Shown here: positions 18,635 through 26,664 of the stretch, piece by piece
Numbering within the stretch: the stretch's first letter is position 1
Layout of the letters: each line of letters begins with the position of its first letter
DNA from: Leptospira kanakyensis
GTDB taxonomy: Bacteria; Spirochaetota; Leptospiria; Leptospirales; Leptospiraceae
Assembly (NCBI RefSeq): GCF_004769235.1
Contig: NZ_RQFG01000005.1
Location: forward strand, 1,458,794 to 1,522,793
Reading direction: 5' to 3'
DNA: 64,000 nt
Made by a program: the position numbers and the translations under genes
The notes under the pieces: model-generated
The model's input: only the letters and a program-made list of their open reading frames with translations
Database searches by the model: none
Told to the model about the DNA's origin: nothing

Positions 18635-19999
18635 CTATTTTTTAGGAAATTCAAAGGCAAAAATGGAGCCACCTTTGGGGTTTGGGGAAACGGAAACTTC
18701 TCCAGAATGCAGGCGAGCGATGTGTTTGACAATGGAAAGACCAAGTCCCGTTCCCCCCTCTTTTCTGGAACGATTGGTATCCACTCGGAAAAAACGTTCA
18801 AAGATCCTTTCTGCATCTTCCGCAGAAATTCCAATTCCATGGTCGATCACCTGGATTTGGTTATTATTTTCTGTCGACAAAGCCCTGACAATCACACTGG
18901 AACCTTCTGGGCTATAGGCTGAGGCGTTGGAAATTAAATTCACAAGTAGATCTTCTAGTAACAAACGATCGGCCTGCACTTTGAAGTCCGAGGGGATGTC
19001 CAAAACCAAATTCTGTTTTTTCTGAGAATAAATGACACCGAGAGAGTCCGATACATTCTTTACGAGATCCAAAAGCGAAAAGTCAGTCAGGTTTAAAACA
19101 GTTTTATGGTTTTCAAGACGTGAGACCGTCAACATATCTTCTACAATCCGAATGAGTCTTTCCGTATTTCGCAGAATGGCATCTAAGAATTTCCTTTCAT
19201 TCGAATCTTGTGGAAGTTTTAGTTTGTATTCCAAAGTCTCTGCGTACCCTTTAATCGATGTTATGGGAGTCTTTAATTCATGAGATGCATTTTGGAAAAA
19301 TTGTTCGCGAATGAGTTGGTTTTGCCTGTCTTCAGTGATGTCTGACAACACACCAATGTACAACTGGATCATGGAATCGGATTTGATAGGATAAATTCGG
19401 GCTGTATAAAAGTGAATTCCATCTTGAAATTCTGTTTTCCCTTCCACTCCATGATGGATTTTATCTTTAATGAAAGTGAGGAGTTCTTTATTTTTTATCG
19501 AAGGAATATAATCTTTAAACTGGGAATTTTTTTGGATCAATGTATCCGAAATATTACGATTTAAAAATAGAAATTTTTCATTTCGATCAATCGCAAAAAC
19601 ACCTTCCTTTAAGTTTTGTAATAAATAATTAAACTTTTCTTTTTCTACGGTTAAATCCAAAAATTGAACTTTGAGTCGTCTTGCCATTTCGTTAATGGAA
19701 GAGGTCAGTGTGGCAAGTTCTCGAATGTCAGGTGATGAAAGTTCAACTCCAAAATCACCCGCATTGATTTCTTTTGTTTTTTTCTCAACAGTGGCTAGCG
19801 GATCTGTGATTCGCATCGCAATGTTTGTAGAAATATAAAATGTACCGAAAATAGAAATTAAAACAAAACCAAATAGGATGAGCGGCCGTACTGCGGGCAC
19901 AACTAGATCGTAAATATAAAATACACCCAATGCTAGGGTCAACAAAACAAGTAAAAGACCCCAGTTGAGTAACAGTAATGTAGAAAAAAAACTACGCAT
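18635..19999 (-). CDS. PhoR-like sensor histidine kinase
   Basis: 454 residues. Two adjacent membrane helices (about 8-28 and 36-58) leave almost no periplasmic loop. A HAMP segment follows (about 58-110), then a PAS domain (about 120-225), HisKA with NASHELKTPITS (phospho-His at 240) and HATPase_c with the N-box LLVNLISNASAYSPEG, DHGIGIS, and GGTGLGLSIVKHIA. Short-loop kinases of this kind often sense through membrane or intracellular partners, as PhoR does with the Pst/PhoU system. It overlaps the response-regulator gene by eight bases. The ligand is unknown and no phosphate transport genes are in the window. Confidence 0.9.
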   Translation of the reverse strand: MRSFFSTLLLLNWGLLLVLLTLALGVFYIYDLVVPAVRPLILFGFVLISIFGTFYISTNIAMRITDPLATVEKKTKEINAGDFGVELSSPDIRELATLTSSINEMARRLKVQFLDLTVEKEKFNYLLQNLKEGVFAIDRNEKFLFLNRNISDTLIQKNSQFKDYIPSIKNKELLTFIKDKIHHGVEGKTEFQDGIHFYTARIYPIKSDSMIQLYIGVLSDITEDRQNQLIREQFFQNASHELKTPITSIKGYAETLEYKLKLPQDSNERKFLDAILRNTERLIRIVEDMLTVSRLENHKTVLNLTDFSLLDLVKNVSDSLGVIYSQKKQNLVLDIPSDFKVQADRLLLEDLLVNLISNASAYSPEGSSVIVRALSTENNNQIQVIDHGIGISAEDAERIFERFFRVDTNRSRKEGGTGLGLSIVKHIARLHSGEVSVSPNPKGGSIFAFEFPKK

Positions 20000-20666
20000 C
20001 TCGGAATCGGTAACCGACCCCGCGAATGGTTTCTAATCTTTCTTTTTCGGAAAGTAATTTGTCGCGAAGGCGTTTGATATTTACATCTACGGTTCTATCC
20101 GTTACAAAAACATCTTTTCCCCAAATCCGATCCAGGAGTTTGTCCCGAGAAAAAGCCACTCCAGGATTTCCTGCAAACAGTTGTAAAAGTTTGAATTCGA
20201 TTAATGTCAGATCAATTTCAGTTCCTTCGACAAACACTTTGTGTGCAGTTGGATTGATTTGGATTTTTCCGGTGGATATGGTTCCTTGAACTTCTTGGTT
20301 TGGATCTGTAGTTCTTCGCGTAACGGTTCTTACGCGAGCAACAAGTTCTCGAATATTAAATGGTTTGCGAATGTAGTCATCGGCACCAAGCTCTAGACCA
20401 AGTACTACATCTGTTTCCCCAGTTTTTGCGGTTACCATTAAAATAGGAATGTGAGGGTATTTTTCTTTGATGCGTTTGCAAAGATCCATCCCACCGATTC
20501 CCGGTAACATCAAATCTAAGATGATTCCTTCGGGGAGGTTTTTTTCTAAACGAGGGAGGACTTCCATCCCATTGTGACATACTTCAGTCTGAAATCCTTC
20601 TTCCTCTAAATGGAATTGGATCAGTCCTGCAATGTCTTCTTCGTCATCTACAATTAGTATTTTCAT
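19992..20666 (-). CDS. PhoB/OmpR-family response regulator
   Basis: 224 residues. The receiver domain has DDEED, the phospho-acceptor Asp51 (IILDLMLPG), Thr in VTAKTGE and Lys in YIRKPF. The C-terminal winged helix (about 125-224) carries LIEFKLLQLFAGNPG, RDKLLDRIWGKD and RTVDVNIKRLRDKL. It is the partner of the overlapping downstream kinase gene. Two identical 7-base direct repeats 22 bases apart precede the start and could be an autoregulatory site. Confidence 0.93.
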   Translation of the reverse strand: MKILIVDDEEDIAGLIQFHLEEEGFQTEVCHNGMEVLPRLEKNLPEGIILDLMLPGIGGMDLCKRIKEKYPHIPILMVTAKTGETDVVLGLELGADDYIRKPFNIRELVARVRTVTRRTTDPNQEVQGTISTGKIQINPTAHKVFVEGTEIDLTLIEFKLLQLFAGNPGVAFSRDKLLDRIWGKDVFVTDRTVDVNIKRLRDKLLSEKERLETIRGVGYRFRDA

Positions 20667-20693
20667 GAATTATTCCAAAAGTAACAGGGATTC

Positions 20694-20722
20694 ATTACAA
20701 ACAGAATACAAAATGATTACAA
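20694..20722 (-). promoter_or_regulatory. Direct repeats upstream of the PhoB-like gene
   Basis: ATTACAA occurs at 20694-20700 and again at 20716-20722, a 22-base offset (two helical turns), which is a spacing favoured by OmpR/PhoB-type dimers. No binding consensus for this family in Leptospira is known to me. Confidence 0.25.
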
Positions 20723-20737
20723 TGAAACGATATCTAT

Positions 20738-21163
20738 CTATTTCTCGAGCATTTGGTTGATGTCTCGGATGGCTTGGCGTTGTCTGAGTAACAAAAATCC
20801 AAGGAATCCAAAAAATAACAAGAATGCAAGTACGTAGACCCAAAGTAGGGAACGAAGGCGGGCTTGTTCTTTTTCAATGGCTTGGATTTCTTCCAAGTGA
20901 GAGATGAGAAAATAAAAATGGTCTGCCTTCGGATAGGACTTTTTGATTTCTGTTCGGAGCTCCGAAACGAGCACTTTGGAATCCTCTTTGGAAAGGGACT
21001 CGATTAACGGTAGAGATTTATCCAAATCCATTTTCAAAAATTCTTCCGCTGATGGCAACGCCTCGGCGGAAAGGGAGATGGCAAAACAAAGAATGGGGAG
21101 AACCAATAGACCTTTCACGAATACTCTAGACCTCTTCAAATCCAAGTTTCTCTTTCCATTCAT
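20738..21163 (-). CDS. Small exported single-pass membrane protein
   Basis: 141 residues, unrecognised. A signal sequence (about residues 16-35, GLLVLPILCFAISLSAEALP) is followed by a helical domain (36-105) and a C-terminal membrane helix (about 105-125), then a short basic tail. The ATG at 21163 overlaps the preceding gene by 38 bases and lacks a clear Shine-Dalgarno sequence. A GTG at 21118, seven bases after that gene's stop, would give a normal signal peptide and may be the real start. It lies 71 bases upstream of the two-component pair and could be co-transcribed with it. Confidence 0.65.
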   Translation of the reverse strand: MNGKRNLDLKRSRVFVKGLLVLPILCFAISLSAEALPSAEEFLKMDLDKSLPLIESLSKEDSKVLVSELRTEIKKSYPKADHFYFLISHLEEIQAIEKEQARLRSLLWVYVLAFLLFFGFLGFLLLRQRQAIRDINQMLEK

Positions 21164-21485
21164 TCAGAAAAGGAATTCTTGTGTTGAGGAGTAAAAAGCC
21201 AAGTACAAGTGAGTAAAAACAGAAAAACAAACTGGAACTAATCAAAATCGGTAAAAGTAATCCTGTGTTCTCATGATAAAAAACGGAAAGAAACATTGTC
21301 ACCATAGGGATAAGAAATAACAAAATAGAAAGCCCTACGGAGGAAAATAAAAACTTCAGTGGCAATATTTGTCCTAACACACGCAAACGGATGACAGGAG
21401 GTGCTTCCGAATGTTTTAAAAACGGATCAGGATGATGAAATGCGTCGGTGTTGCGAATGATTTTGGGATCAACTTTCGATTTCAT
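21126..21485 (-). CDS. Small membrane protein next to the ECF sigma factor
   Basis: 119 residues, unrecognised. The cytoplasm-like N-terminus (about 45 residues) is followed by two or three helices (about 48-70, 77-105). It overlaps the end of the sigma gene by 17 bases and is preceded by GGTGG. The position is that of an anti-sigma factor, but the HxxxCxxC zinc motif of classical ones is absent, so that role is only a guess. Confidence 0.6.
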   Translation of the reverse strand: MKSKVDPKIIRNTDAFHHPDPFLKHSEAPPVIRLRVLGQILPLKFLFSSVGLSILLFLIPMVTMFLSVFYHENTGLLLPILISSSLFFCFYSLVLGFLLLNTRIPFLNEWKEKLGFEEV

Positions 21486-21972
21486 GTGACCACCATTTTC
21501 TGATAAGATCCTTCCCTCTGGAAATATGGCTTTTGATCGTACCCAGTTTTATATTTAAATCGGATGCAATTTCTTTGAGAGGTTTATTTTCAAAGTAATG
21601 TAATAAAATCGGCATTTGGTATGATTTTGGTAATTTTGCAATGAGGGATCGCAAGTTGTGGCTTGTTTCTTCTTTGTCTAAAATATCTACTACACTAGGT
21701 TTTGAATGATCGGCAACAGAACTGATATCTTCTTTCCAATCAGTAATGGGTAGTTTTTTCTTTTTAAAAACTTTTGTTAGGCGAAACCTTGCGATCTGAA
21801 ACAACCAAGTGGAAAATTGTGATTCACCGCGAAATTGGCTGAGTGATTCGTAAGTTTTTAAAAAAACTTCTTGGGTGAAATCTTCTGCTTCTTCATCCGT
21901 GAGGAAGGCTTTTTTTGCCTGTGAAAATACCATACCTTGGTATCTTTTCATGAGCACTTCGAATTGGGACAC
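21469..21972 (-). CDS. ECF-type RNA polymerase sigma factor
   Basis: 167 residues from the GTG at 21972. Region 2 is seen as EEAEDFTQEVFLKTYESL and FSTWLFQIARFRLTK, region 4 as LPKSYQMPILLHYFENKPLKEIA and LGTIKSHISRGKDLIRK. The frame stays open and homologous upstream: NEEDWNSVQSVLRGD precedes the GTG and matches the usual first helix of ECF sigma factors. The true start is therefore probably near 22023, where only an ATC is found (there is no ATG, GTG or TTG in frame). Small membrane proteins flank it on both sides. Confidence 0.88.
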   Translation of the reverse strand: MSQFEVLMKRYQGMVFSQAKKAFLTDEEAEDFTQEVFLKTYESLSQFRGESQFSTWLFQIARFRLTKVFKKKKLPITDWKEDISSVADHSKPSVVDILDKEETSHNLRSLIAKLPKSYQMPILLHYFENKPLKEIASDLNIKLGTIKSHISRGKDLIRKWWSHEIES

Positions 21973-22037
21973 GTCTCCACGTAAGACAGATTGGACAGAA
22001 TTCCAATCCTCCTCATTACAGATCCGTTTTGTCGACT

Positions 22038-22412
22038 CTACCGACTCATTTTGTAAAAGGTCAAGAGACCGAGTCCAATTGCGAATGGGATTAACCCTCC
22101 TAACATCGCCATAGAACTACCTAAGACGAGTATAAATACAAACGATAAGGCAAAACCAGTGAATGTCAACAAAAGACCTAGGAAAAATGAATACAATCTG
22201 ATGTCAAAACTCCAAGGTTTGTATTGCCCTGATTGGATCAGAGCCATCTTTTGTTTATGCCACCACTGAAACAAAAAAAACAAAAGTGTGGTACCAAAAA
22301 TAATTCCTACATTGGGAACCAGATAAAGAACCAATCGATAAGGATCGGATCCTCCTGATTTTTGTATCTCTGTTAATAATGATAGGATGGTTTCATATTG
22401 TTCTTGCGTCAC
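22038..22412 (-). CDS. Small membrane protein upstream of the ECF sigma factor
   Basis: 124 residues, unrecognised. It has an N-terminal amphipathic stretch (MTQEQYETILSLLTEIQKSG), a helix at about 30-48, a basic loop (HKQKMALIQSGQYKPW) and two further helices (about 72-95 and 98-118). Similar small proteins often accompany ECF sigma genes. The ATG overlaps the stop of the PilZ-like gene by four bases, so one transcript probably covers PilZ-like, this protein, sigma factor and the next membrane protein. Confidence 0.62.
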   Translation of the reverse strand: MTQEQYETILSLLTEIQKSGGSDPYRLVLYLVPNVGIIFGTTLLFFLFQWWHKQKMALIQSGQYKPWSFDIRLYSFFLGLLLTFTGFALSFVFILVLGSSMAMLGGLIPFAIGLGLLTFYKMSR

Positions 22413-23581
22413 GAAACAGCCTCTCCAATTAAATTAGATGCGTATGTACTGAGTAAAGACATCCCTTCTGGTTTGTCACATTGGAAAATTTGAATTCCTA
22501 TATTTGTAATATCTGATTCTGCTTTTTTTAGACTTCTGAGACTTCCATAAAAAGTGTAGGGAGAAGAATTGATAACCATTTGAAAGGAGACAGGAGAACC
22601 TAACGTTCTGTTTTCGATATTAGTGCCAGCAGGTAAGGACATACTAATCCCACGTCCATCCTGGCTAATATCTCTAACGGGTGTTGTGCGAATGGCGGTT
22701 TCCCAATCTTTGGCATAGGCAAATTCTAATTGGAAAATAAATTCTTCTGCTTTTTGTTCTAAAAAGGTGAGTAAAGAACCAATTCCTTCTGGGCCTTCGA
22801 TATCGGATTGTAAGGAAGGATTTCCCAAGTCTGGCAAATTGCTAATGATTTCAAAATATCCGAGTAATACTTTTCCATTGGCAAAAAATGGAAAAATGAG
22901 TGTGGATTTAGTATTGTTTAAGAGGAGAGAATCTAAGTAAGAACGAATATATATTTCTGTGAGTTTTTTCGGACTATAAAAACTTCTATCTGTATAAAAA
23001 ACCCTTCGATTCGCATCACGCACGTAATATGGGGCTTTGGAGGTGGCAAGGGCTTCCATTAGTTGTGTGTCCACAGCATAATAAAAACCAATTTGTACTT
23101 TTTTAATAAAGTATCCATAGTTTGTCAGAGTTTGTTCTAAGTGGACTTGCCATTGGGTCAAAATTTGGTTGATGATCGAAGTTTTTCCATAGATTGAGAT
23201 GACAGTTCCGAGATCTGCCGTTTGTGCCATTTTGATTTCATAAGCGGAGATGTCTTCAATGGCTGCTCGTTTGGCTGAGCGTTCCAAAGGTTCGATGAGG
23301 ATTTCGTAAACTTGGAGAAGATCGTCTTGGTAAGGGTTCACTGGTTTGACACGAAGTTCGACTCTATTTTCTTTAAGAACACAGACCAAGGATTTTGGTT
23401 TGGATAGGAGGGGTTCCGTTGTTGTGATCGTGATATGAACCGACTTCAAAATATCGTTCACCGCAACCGGGTTTGTAAGAGTGAACTTTTGTTTGGAATC
23501 TCTTTCTTGGAGGACGGTACTGGTGAGTTTGGAAACAATTCCTAAAAGTGTCCTTTGGTCGGTCAGTCTGTATTTTTTCAT
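22409..23581 (-). CDS. PilZ-like domain protein, second copy of the Leptospira-type family
   Basis: 390 residues, no signal peptide. It has the same layout as the protein at 6816-7940: an alpha/beta N-terminal half, a middle segment STLIFPFFANGKVLLGYFEI, and a C-terminal PilZ-like barrel with VRDISQDGRGISM (DxSxxG-like) preceded by RTTPVR. The arginine motif directly abuts the DxS motif, unlike canonical c-di-GMP-binding PilZ domains. It resembles what I recall as DUF1577. It starts 12 bases from the divergent exported protein gene, so the promoters overlap. Confidence 0.6.
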   Translation of the reverse strand: MKKYRLTDQRTLLGIVSKLTSTVLQERDSKQKFTLTNPVAVNDILKSVHITITTTEPLLSKPKSLVCVLKENRVELRVKPVNPYQDDLLQVYEILIEPLERSAKRAAIEDISAYEIKMAQTADLGTVISIYGKTSIINQILTQWQVHLEQTLTNYGYFIKKVQIGFYYAVDTQLMEALATSKAPYYVRDANRRVFYTDRSFYSPKKLTEIYIRSYLDSLLLNNTKSTLIFPFFANGKVLLGYFEIISNLPDLGNPSLQSDIEGPEGIGSLLTFLEQKAEEFIFQLEFAYAKDWETAIRTTPVRDISQDGRGISMSLPAGTNIENRTLGSPVSFQMVINSSPYTFYGSLRSLKKAESDITNIGIQIFQCDKPEGMSLLSTYASNLIGEAVS

Positions 23582-23593
23582 GGTCTAAGCAGT

Positions 23594-24325
23594 ATGATAC
23601 GTAAAATCCTAATTTTTGCCATAGTTTTTCCATCCTTTTTGCCTCTATGGGCAGAAAAACCAAAGTACCAATACTTCGGAAAGGCGTACGACCTAAGTAC
23701 TGGAAAATACATATATTCTGACAATCATAAAGAATATTATAATAATGGAAAACACATCTATTCGGATATCCAATACAAAGATGCGGAAGGAAAGGTTTTT
23801 GGCACCAAACACATCGAATTTGATAAAAACGCAGAAGTTCCTACATTTAAAACGGAGGACTTTCGTGATGGTTATATTGAAGGAGCGGATGTAAAAGGTA
23901 GGTCTGTCCGGTTATTTTCCAAACGTAAAAAAGAAGATCCACTTTCCGAAAAAACTTACACACCCAAAACACCCGCTGTGATGGACGGGGGTTTTGATTA
24001 TTTTGTCAGAAACAATTGGGAACCTTTATCCAAAGGAGAAAGGTTGTCTTTTCATTTTCTGGCTCCCATCCAACTTGATGATTATAAATTTGCTGCGGAA
24101 AAAATCCGCGACGGAGAATGGAAGGGAAGGCCTGCTTTGTATTTACGATTAGAGGTTGATAATTTTCTTTTGAAACAAGTTGTGAAACCTTTCCTTTTGG
24201 TTTACGATGTCCAAACGAGAAGGATCTTACAATTTGAAGGACTTTCCAATATCAATGATGAAAATGGAAAAAGTCTGAAAGTAAAAATTGTTTACGATTA
24301 TCCTAAGGAAGTATTGGAACCTTGA
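23594..24325 (+). CDS. Exported protein of unknown function
   Basis: 243 residues. MIRKILIFAIVFPSFLPLWAE is a signal peptide. The mature part is beta-rich with repeated YIYSDN/HIYSDIQYKDAEGK segments near residues 40-65, and later FDYFVRNNWEPLSKGERLSFHFLAP. No known domain was recognised. An upstream start at 23555 would overlap the divergent gene and add a non-signal leader, so the ATG at 23594 was chosen. It overlaps aat by four bases (TTGA). Confidence 0.72.
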   Translation: MIRKILIFAIVFPSFLPLWAEKPKYQYFGKAYDLSTGKYIYSDNHKEYYNNGKHIYSDIQYKDAEGKVFGTKHIEFDKNAEVPTFKTEDFRDGYIEGADVKGRSVRLFSKRKKEDPLSEKTYTPKTPAVMDGGFDYFVRNNWEPLSKGERLSFHFLAPIQLDDYKFAAEKIRDGEWKGRPALYLRLEVDNFLLKQVVKPFLLVYDVQTRRILQFEGLSNINDENGKSLKVKIVYDYPKEVLEP

Positions 24326-24978
24326 CACAAAGGACATTTGATCAATTCTTTAAAAACCCACGGACATGGAAGGAAGATTTAATCGCTGTAGGTGGGGATT
24401 TTTCCGTAGAGCGTTTGTTATATGCATATACGCATGGAATTTTCCCTTGGTCGGAAGATCCAGTTCGTTGGTATTGTCTGGATCCCCGTGCCATCTTTGA
24501 TTTACAAAGAGTTCATTTTTCCAAAACCGTTCAGAGAAAAGTAAAACAAGGAAAATTTCGGATTAGTTTTAATGAAGCCTTTCCCATCGTGATGCAAGGT
24601 TGTTCTTATAGAGAAAAAGATAATACTTGGATCACACCTGGATTTATCGAAGGTTATGCGGAACTACATAGGTTGGGATGGGCCCATTCCGTAGAAGTTT
24701 GGAATTCAGAGAATGTACTCGTTGGTGGGGTTTATGGAGTTGCCATTGGCAAATTTTTTGCCGGGGAAAGTATGTTTTCTTTTGAATCAGATGCAGGGAA
24801 GGTGGGATTGTATCATCTATTTGAAAAACTAAGAACTTCTGGTTTTGAGCTTTTTGACACCCAACAACTCAATCATGTGACCTGGCAGTTGGGTGCTTAC
24901 GAAATTCCCAAACTATCTTATTTAGATCGTTTGGAGCGGGCGTTAGGTGATTCGCAGCCTTGGGTCATTCCAACTTGA
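24322..24978 (+). CDS. aat: Leucyl/phenylalanyl-tRNA--protein transferase
   Basis: 218 residues. Aat adds Leu or Phe to N-terminal Lys/Arg of proteins, marking them for ClpS/ClpAP degradation in the cytoplasm. The family signature is complete: LIAVGGDFSVERLLYAYTHGIFPW, WYCLDPRAIF, NTWITPGFIEGYAELHRLGWAHSVE (broken here), GGVYGVAIGKFFAGESMFS, and DTQQLNHVTWQLGAYEI. The TTG start overlaps the preceding stop and has GGAA upstream. The 3' end overlaps the convergent lipoprotein gene by 14 bases. Confidence 0.94.
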   Translation: MTQRTFDQFFKNPRTWKEDLIAVGGDFSVERLLYAYTHGIFPWSEDPVRWYCLDPRAIFDLQRVHFSKTVQRKVKQGKFRISFNEAFPIVMQGCSYREKDNTWITPGFIEGYAELHRLGWAHSVEVWNSENVLVGGVYGVAIGKFFAGESMFSFESDAGKVGLYHLFEKLRTSGFELFDTQQLNHVTWQLGAYEIPKLSYLDRLERALGDSQPWVIPT

Positions 24979-25555
24979 CCCTGCTAAATTCATCCAATTC
25001 CACTTTCCATAATTTCTGAATTTCCCCTGTGATTTTTTCCCATTCTTTGTCTCCGATTTTGGGAGCAATGTAGGGATCAAAGTTAGGATGGTTTTCCCAA
25101 AAACTATCGAGTTCCGATTTGGAAATAGTGGTTCTAAAAATTTCTGCTTCTTGGATTTCTGCATCCGGGTTGTTTTCCCCCTGAATGAAAAAAGGTTTAG
25201 AAAGGCTGAGAGAAAGTCTATGGAAATGATGGAGGGCCAGGGCATAACCCACTCTTAACATGACCAAACTTTGGTATTCCGTCCCTGTTTTCCTATAATC
25301 AGAGTTATCATTAAAGGTGAGTGCGGAGTTACTACCGTAGGTGATGTTCACTTCGCTCTTTTGGTCTTTGTCCACTTCCGATTCAAAACGTTTGAGTTCT
25401 GGTCCAAGGATTTTTGGTAAAATCAAATTGCCATAACTCACCAAACTTTCGTGGTTTCCGTCCCGAAGGGAAGTGATCTCTTGTTTGGTGATTTCTTTAG
25501 GACGACAACCAACGAACAAAACAAGAGTTACAAGGAAGTTGAGAACAAGTTTCAT
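24965..25555 (-). CDS. Lipoprotein of unknown function
   Basis: 196 residues. MKLVLNFLVTLVLFVGCRPKE is a lipoprotein signal (lipobox LFVGC). The mature part is helical and charged, and no domain was recognised. The ATG at 25555 is preceded by AAAGGATAAG and was preferred to the in-frame codon at 25585. It follows the Mpo1-like gene by one base, suggesting co-transcription. Confidence 0.72.
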   Translation of the reverse strand: MKLVLNFLVTLVLFVGCRPKEITKQEITSLRDGNHESLVSYGNLILPKILGPELKRFESEVDKDQKSEVNITYGSNSALTFNDNSDYRKTGTEYQSLVMLRVGYALALHHFHRLSLSLSKPFFIQGENNPDAEIQEAEIFRTTISKSELDSFWENHPNFDPYIAPKIGDKEWEKITGEIQKLWKVELDEFSRVKLE

Positions 25556-25556
25556 C

Positions 25557-25892
25557 TTATCCTTTATTTGACTTAATTTTGGCAAATTCTACATCGATGC
25601 GCCCGGTCAACATCTTGAAATACATGATCCAATCGGAGATAAAAGAATAAAACGGATAGGTAAAGGTTGCCGGTCGGTTCTTTTCTACAAAAAAATGCCC
25701 AATCCATGCGAAGAAATACCCACTAACAAGGGCAAAGGCTAAGATATAGAACTTACCTGTAGATAAAAATCCAAGGATACATCCTAAGGCTAGACTTGAT
25801 CCAATGAAGTGAAGAGCACGGTTGAAGGGATTACTATGTTCTTCTAAATAAAATGGGAAAAAATCTTTGAGTGTTTTGTATTTCTTTTCCAT
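25557..25892 (-). CDS. Mpo1-like (DUF962) membrane protein
   Basis: 111 residues. The family pattern is present: FYLEEHSNPFNRALHFIG, two helices, then WIGHFFVEKNRPATF and SFISDWIMYFKMLTG. Yeast Mpo1 is an iron-dependent dioxygenase acting on 2-hydroxy fatty acids, and the His residues that bind iron (EHSN, LHFIG, GHFFVEKN) are kept, though the bacterial substrate is not established. The ATG at 25892 with GGAG upstream was chosen over an in-frame start at 25943. Confidence 0.82.
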   Translation of the reverse strand: MEKKYKTLKDFFPFYLEEHSNPFNRALHFIGSSLALGCILGFLSTGKFYILAFALVSGYFFAWIGHFFVEKNRPATFTYPFYSFISDWIMYFKMLTGRIDVEFAKIKSNKG

Positions 25893-26108
25893 ACTTGGCT
25901 CCAATGATTTGATCTTAATAGATATTTTAACCTCTGCCAACACAAAAATGATTCTAAATATTAGAGTTTATCCCTAGTTTTTTTGTCTATATTCGACAAT
26001 TCGGATATGATTTCAAAATTGTGTTGCGCGTTAGTGGGTACTGACTAATGTGCATTAACATTTAGAATCTAACAGAGAGTTAAATTTAGCAAGAAAGCAG
26101 GAGAATGT

Positions 26109-26396
26109 ATGAAACCTAAATCGATAAAACCGGATGAGCTGAGTAAGATTTTTGCCGAATTAAAAAAAGGCGAAGAGACTGCCATCGGAAGCTATTTGGT
26201 AAAAGGGGTTCGCCTTCAAATCAGTAAATACAATCTTTCCGGTGCAGAGCGAGTTCAATTGTTATACAAAAGAAGAAGAGCCCAAGGAATGTGTATTGTA
26301 TGCGGAAAAAAAGTCACAAAGAAGAATCCATCTACAGACCAACTCTATAGATTGTGCGAAGAACACCGCAATAAGATCGATAAAGGTACTAAATAA
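26109..26396 (+). CDS. Small zinc-finger-like protein
   Basis: 95 residues. A helical N-terminal half (about 1-60, ending in QLLYKRRRAQG) is followed by CIVCGKK and CEEHRNK, a CxxC...CxxH arrangement likely to bind zinc. It is basic and could bind nucleic acid. CAGGAGAATGT precedes the ATG. The 165-base region upstream is not coding and probably carries its promoter; TTAGT and ACTAA form an inverted repeat at about 26033-26050. The family is not identified. Confidence 0.7.
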   Translation: MKPKSIKPDELSKIFAELKKGEETAIGSYLVKGVRLQISKYNLSGAERVQLLYKRRRAQGMCIVCGKKVTKKNPSTDQLYRLCEEHRNKIDKGTK

Positions 26397-26401
26397 CCAA
26401 T

Positions 26402-26578
26402 TTACCTGAGAGAGTTTCCCGCTTTTCTTTGCGGGAGCTCACTCCAAACTTTTTCTCTCTCCTCTTCGGTCATCACCGACCATTTTCCAATCTCCTCAAT
26501 GGTTCGAAAACATCCCGCACAGAGTCCTGAGTCGGGATCCATCATACAGACTTTGGTACAAGGCGATTTTAGTGACAT
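26402..26578 (-). CDS. DUF1289-family small cysteine-rich protein
   Basis: 58 residues: MSLKSPCTKVCMMDPDSGLC, then AGCFRTIEEIGKWSVMTEEE and REKVWSELPQRKAGNSLR. The pattern CxxxCxxD..GxCxGCxRTxxEI..W..M...E is the DUF1289 signature, probably a small metal site formed by four cysteines. Function is unknown. It is shorter than many gene-finding cut-offs. It lies convergent to the zinc-finger gene (5 bases apart) and divergent from the flagellar operon. Confidence 0.85.
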   Translation of the reverse strand: MSLKSPCTKVCMMDPDSGLCAGCFRTIEEIGKWSVMTEEEREKVWSELPQRKAGNSLR

Positions 26579-26612
26579 AGGCCTGAAAATAGTAAATTTT
26601 TATAAATTTTCC

Positions 26613-26639
26613 TAAGCTAGTTTGGGAATCCGTCGATCC
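26613..26639 (+). promoter_or_regulatory. Candidate sigma-28-type flagellar promoter
   Basis: TAAG (26613-26616), exactly 15 bases, then GTCGATCC (26632-26639), compared with the FliA consensus TAAA-N15-GCCGATAA. It matches 3 of 4 and 5 of 8 positions and lies 25 bases before the flgN-like start. Confidence 0.3.
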
Positions 26640-26664
26640 TTCCCATAAGGGAAAAGGAATTCGC

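Noticed and set aside
21126..21485. Zinc anti-sigma factor next to the ECF sigma gene
   Set aside because: The HxxxCxxC motif is missing, so the protein is listed as unknown.
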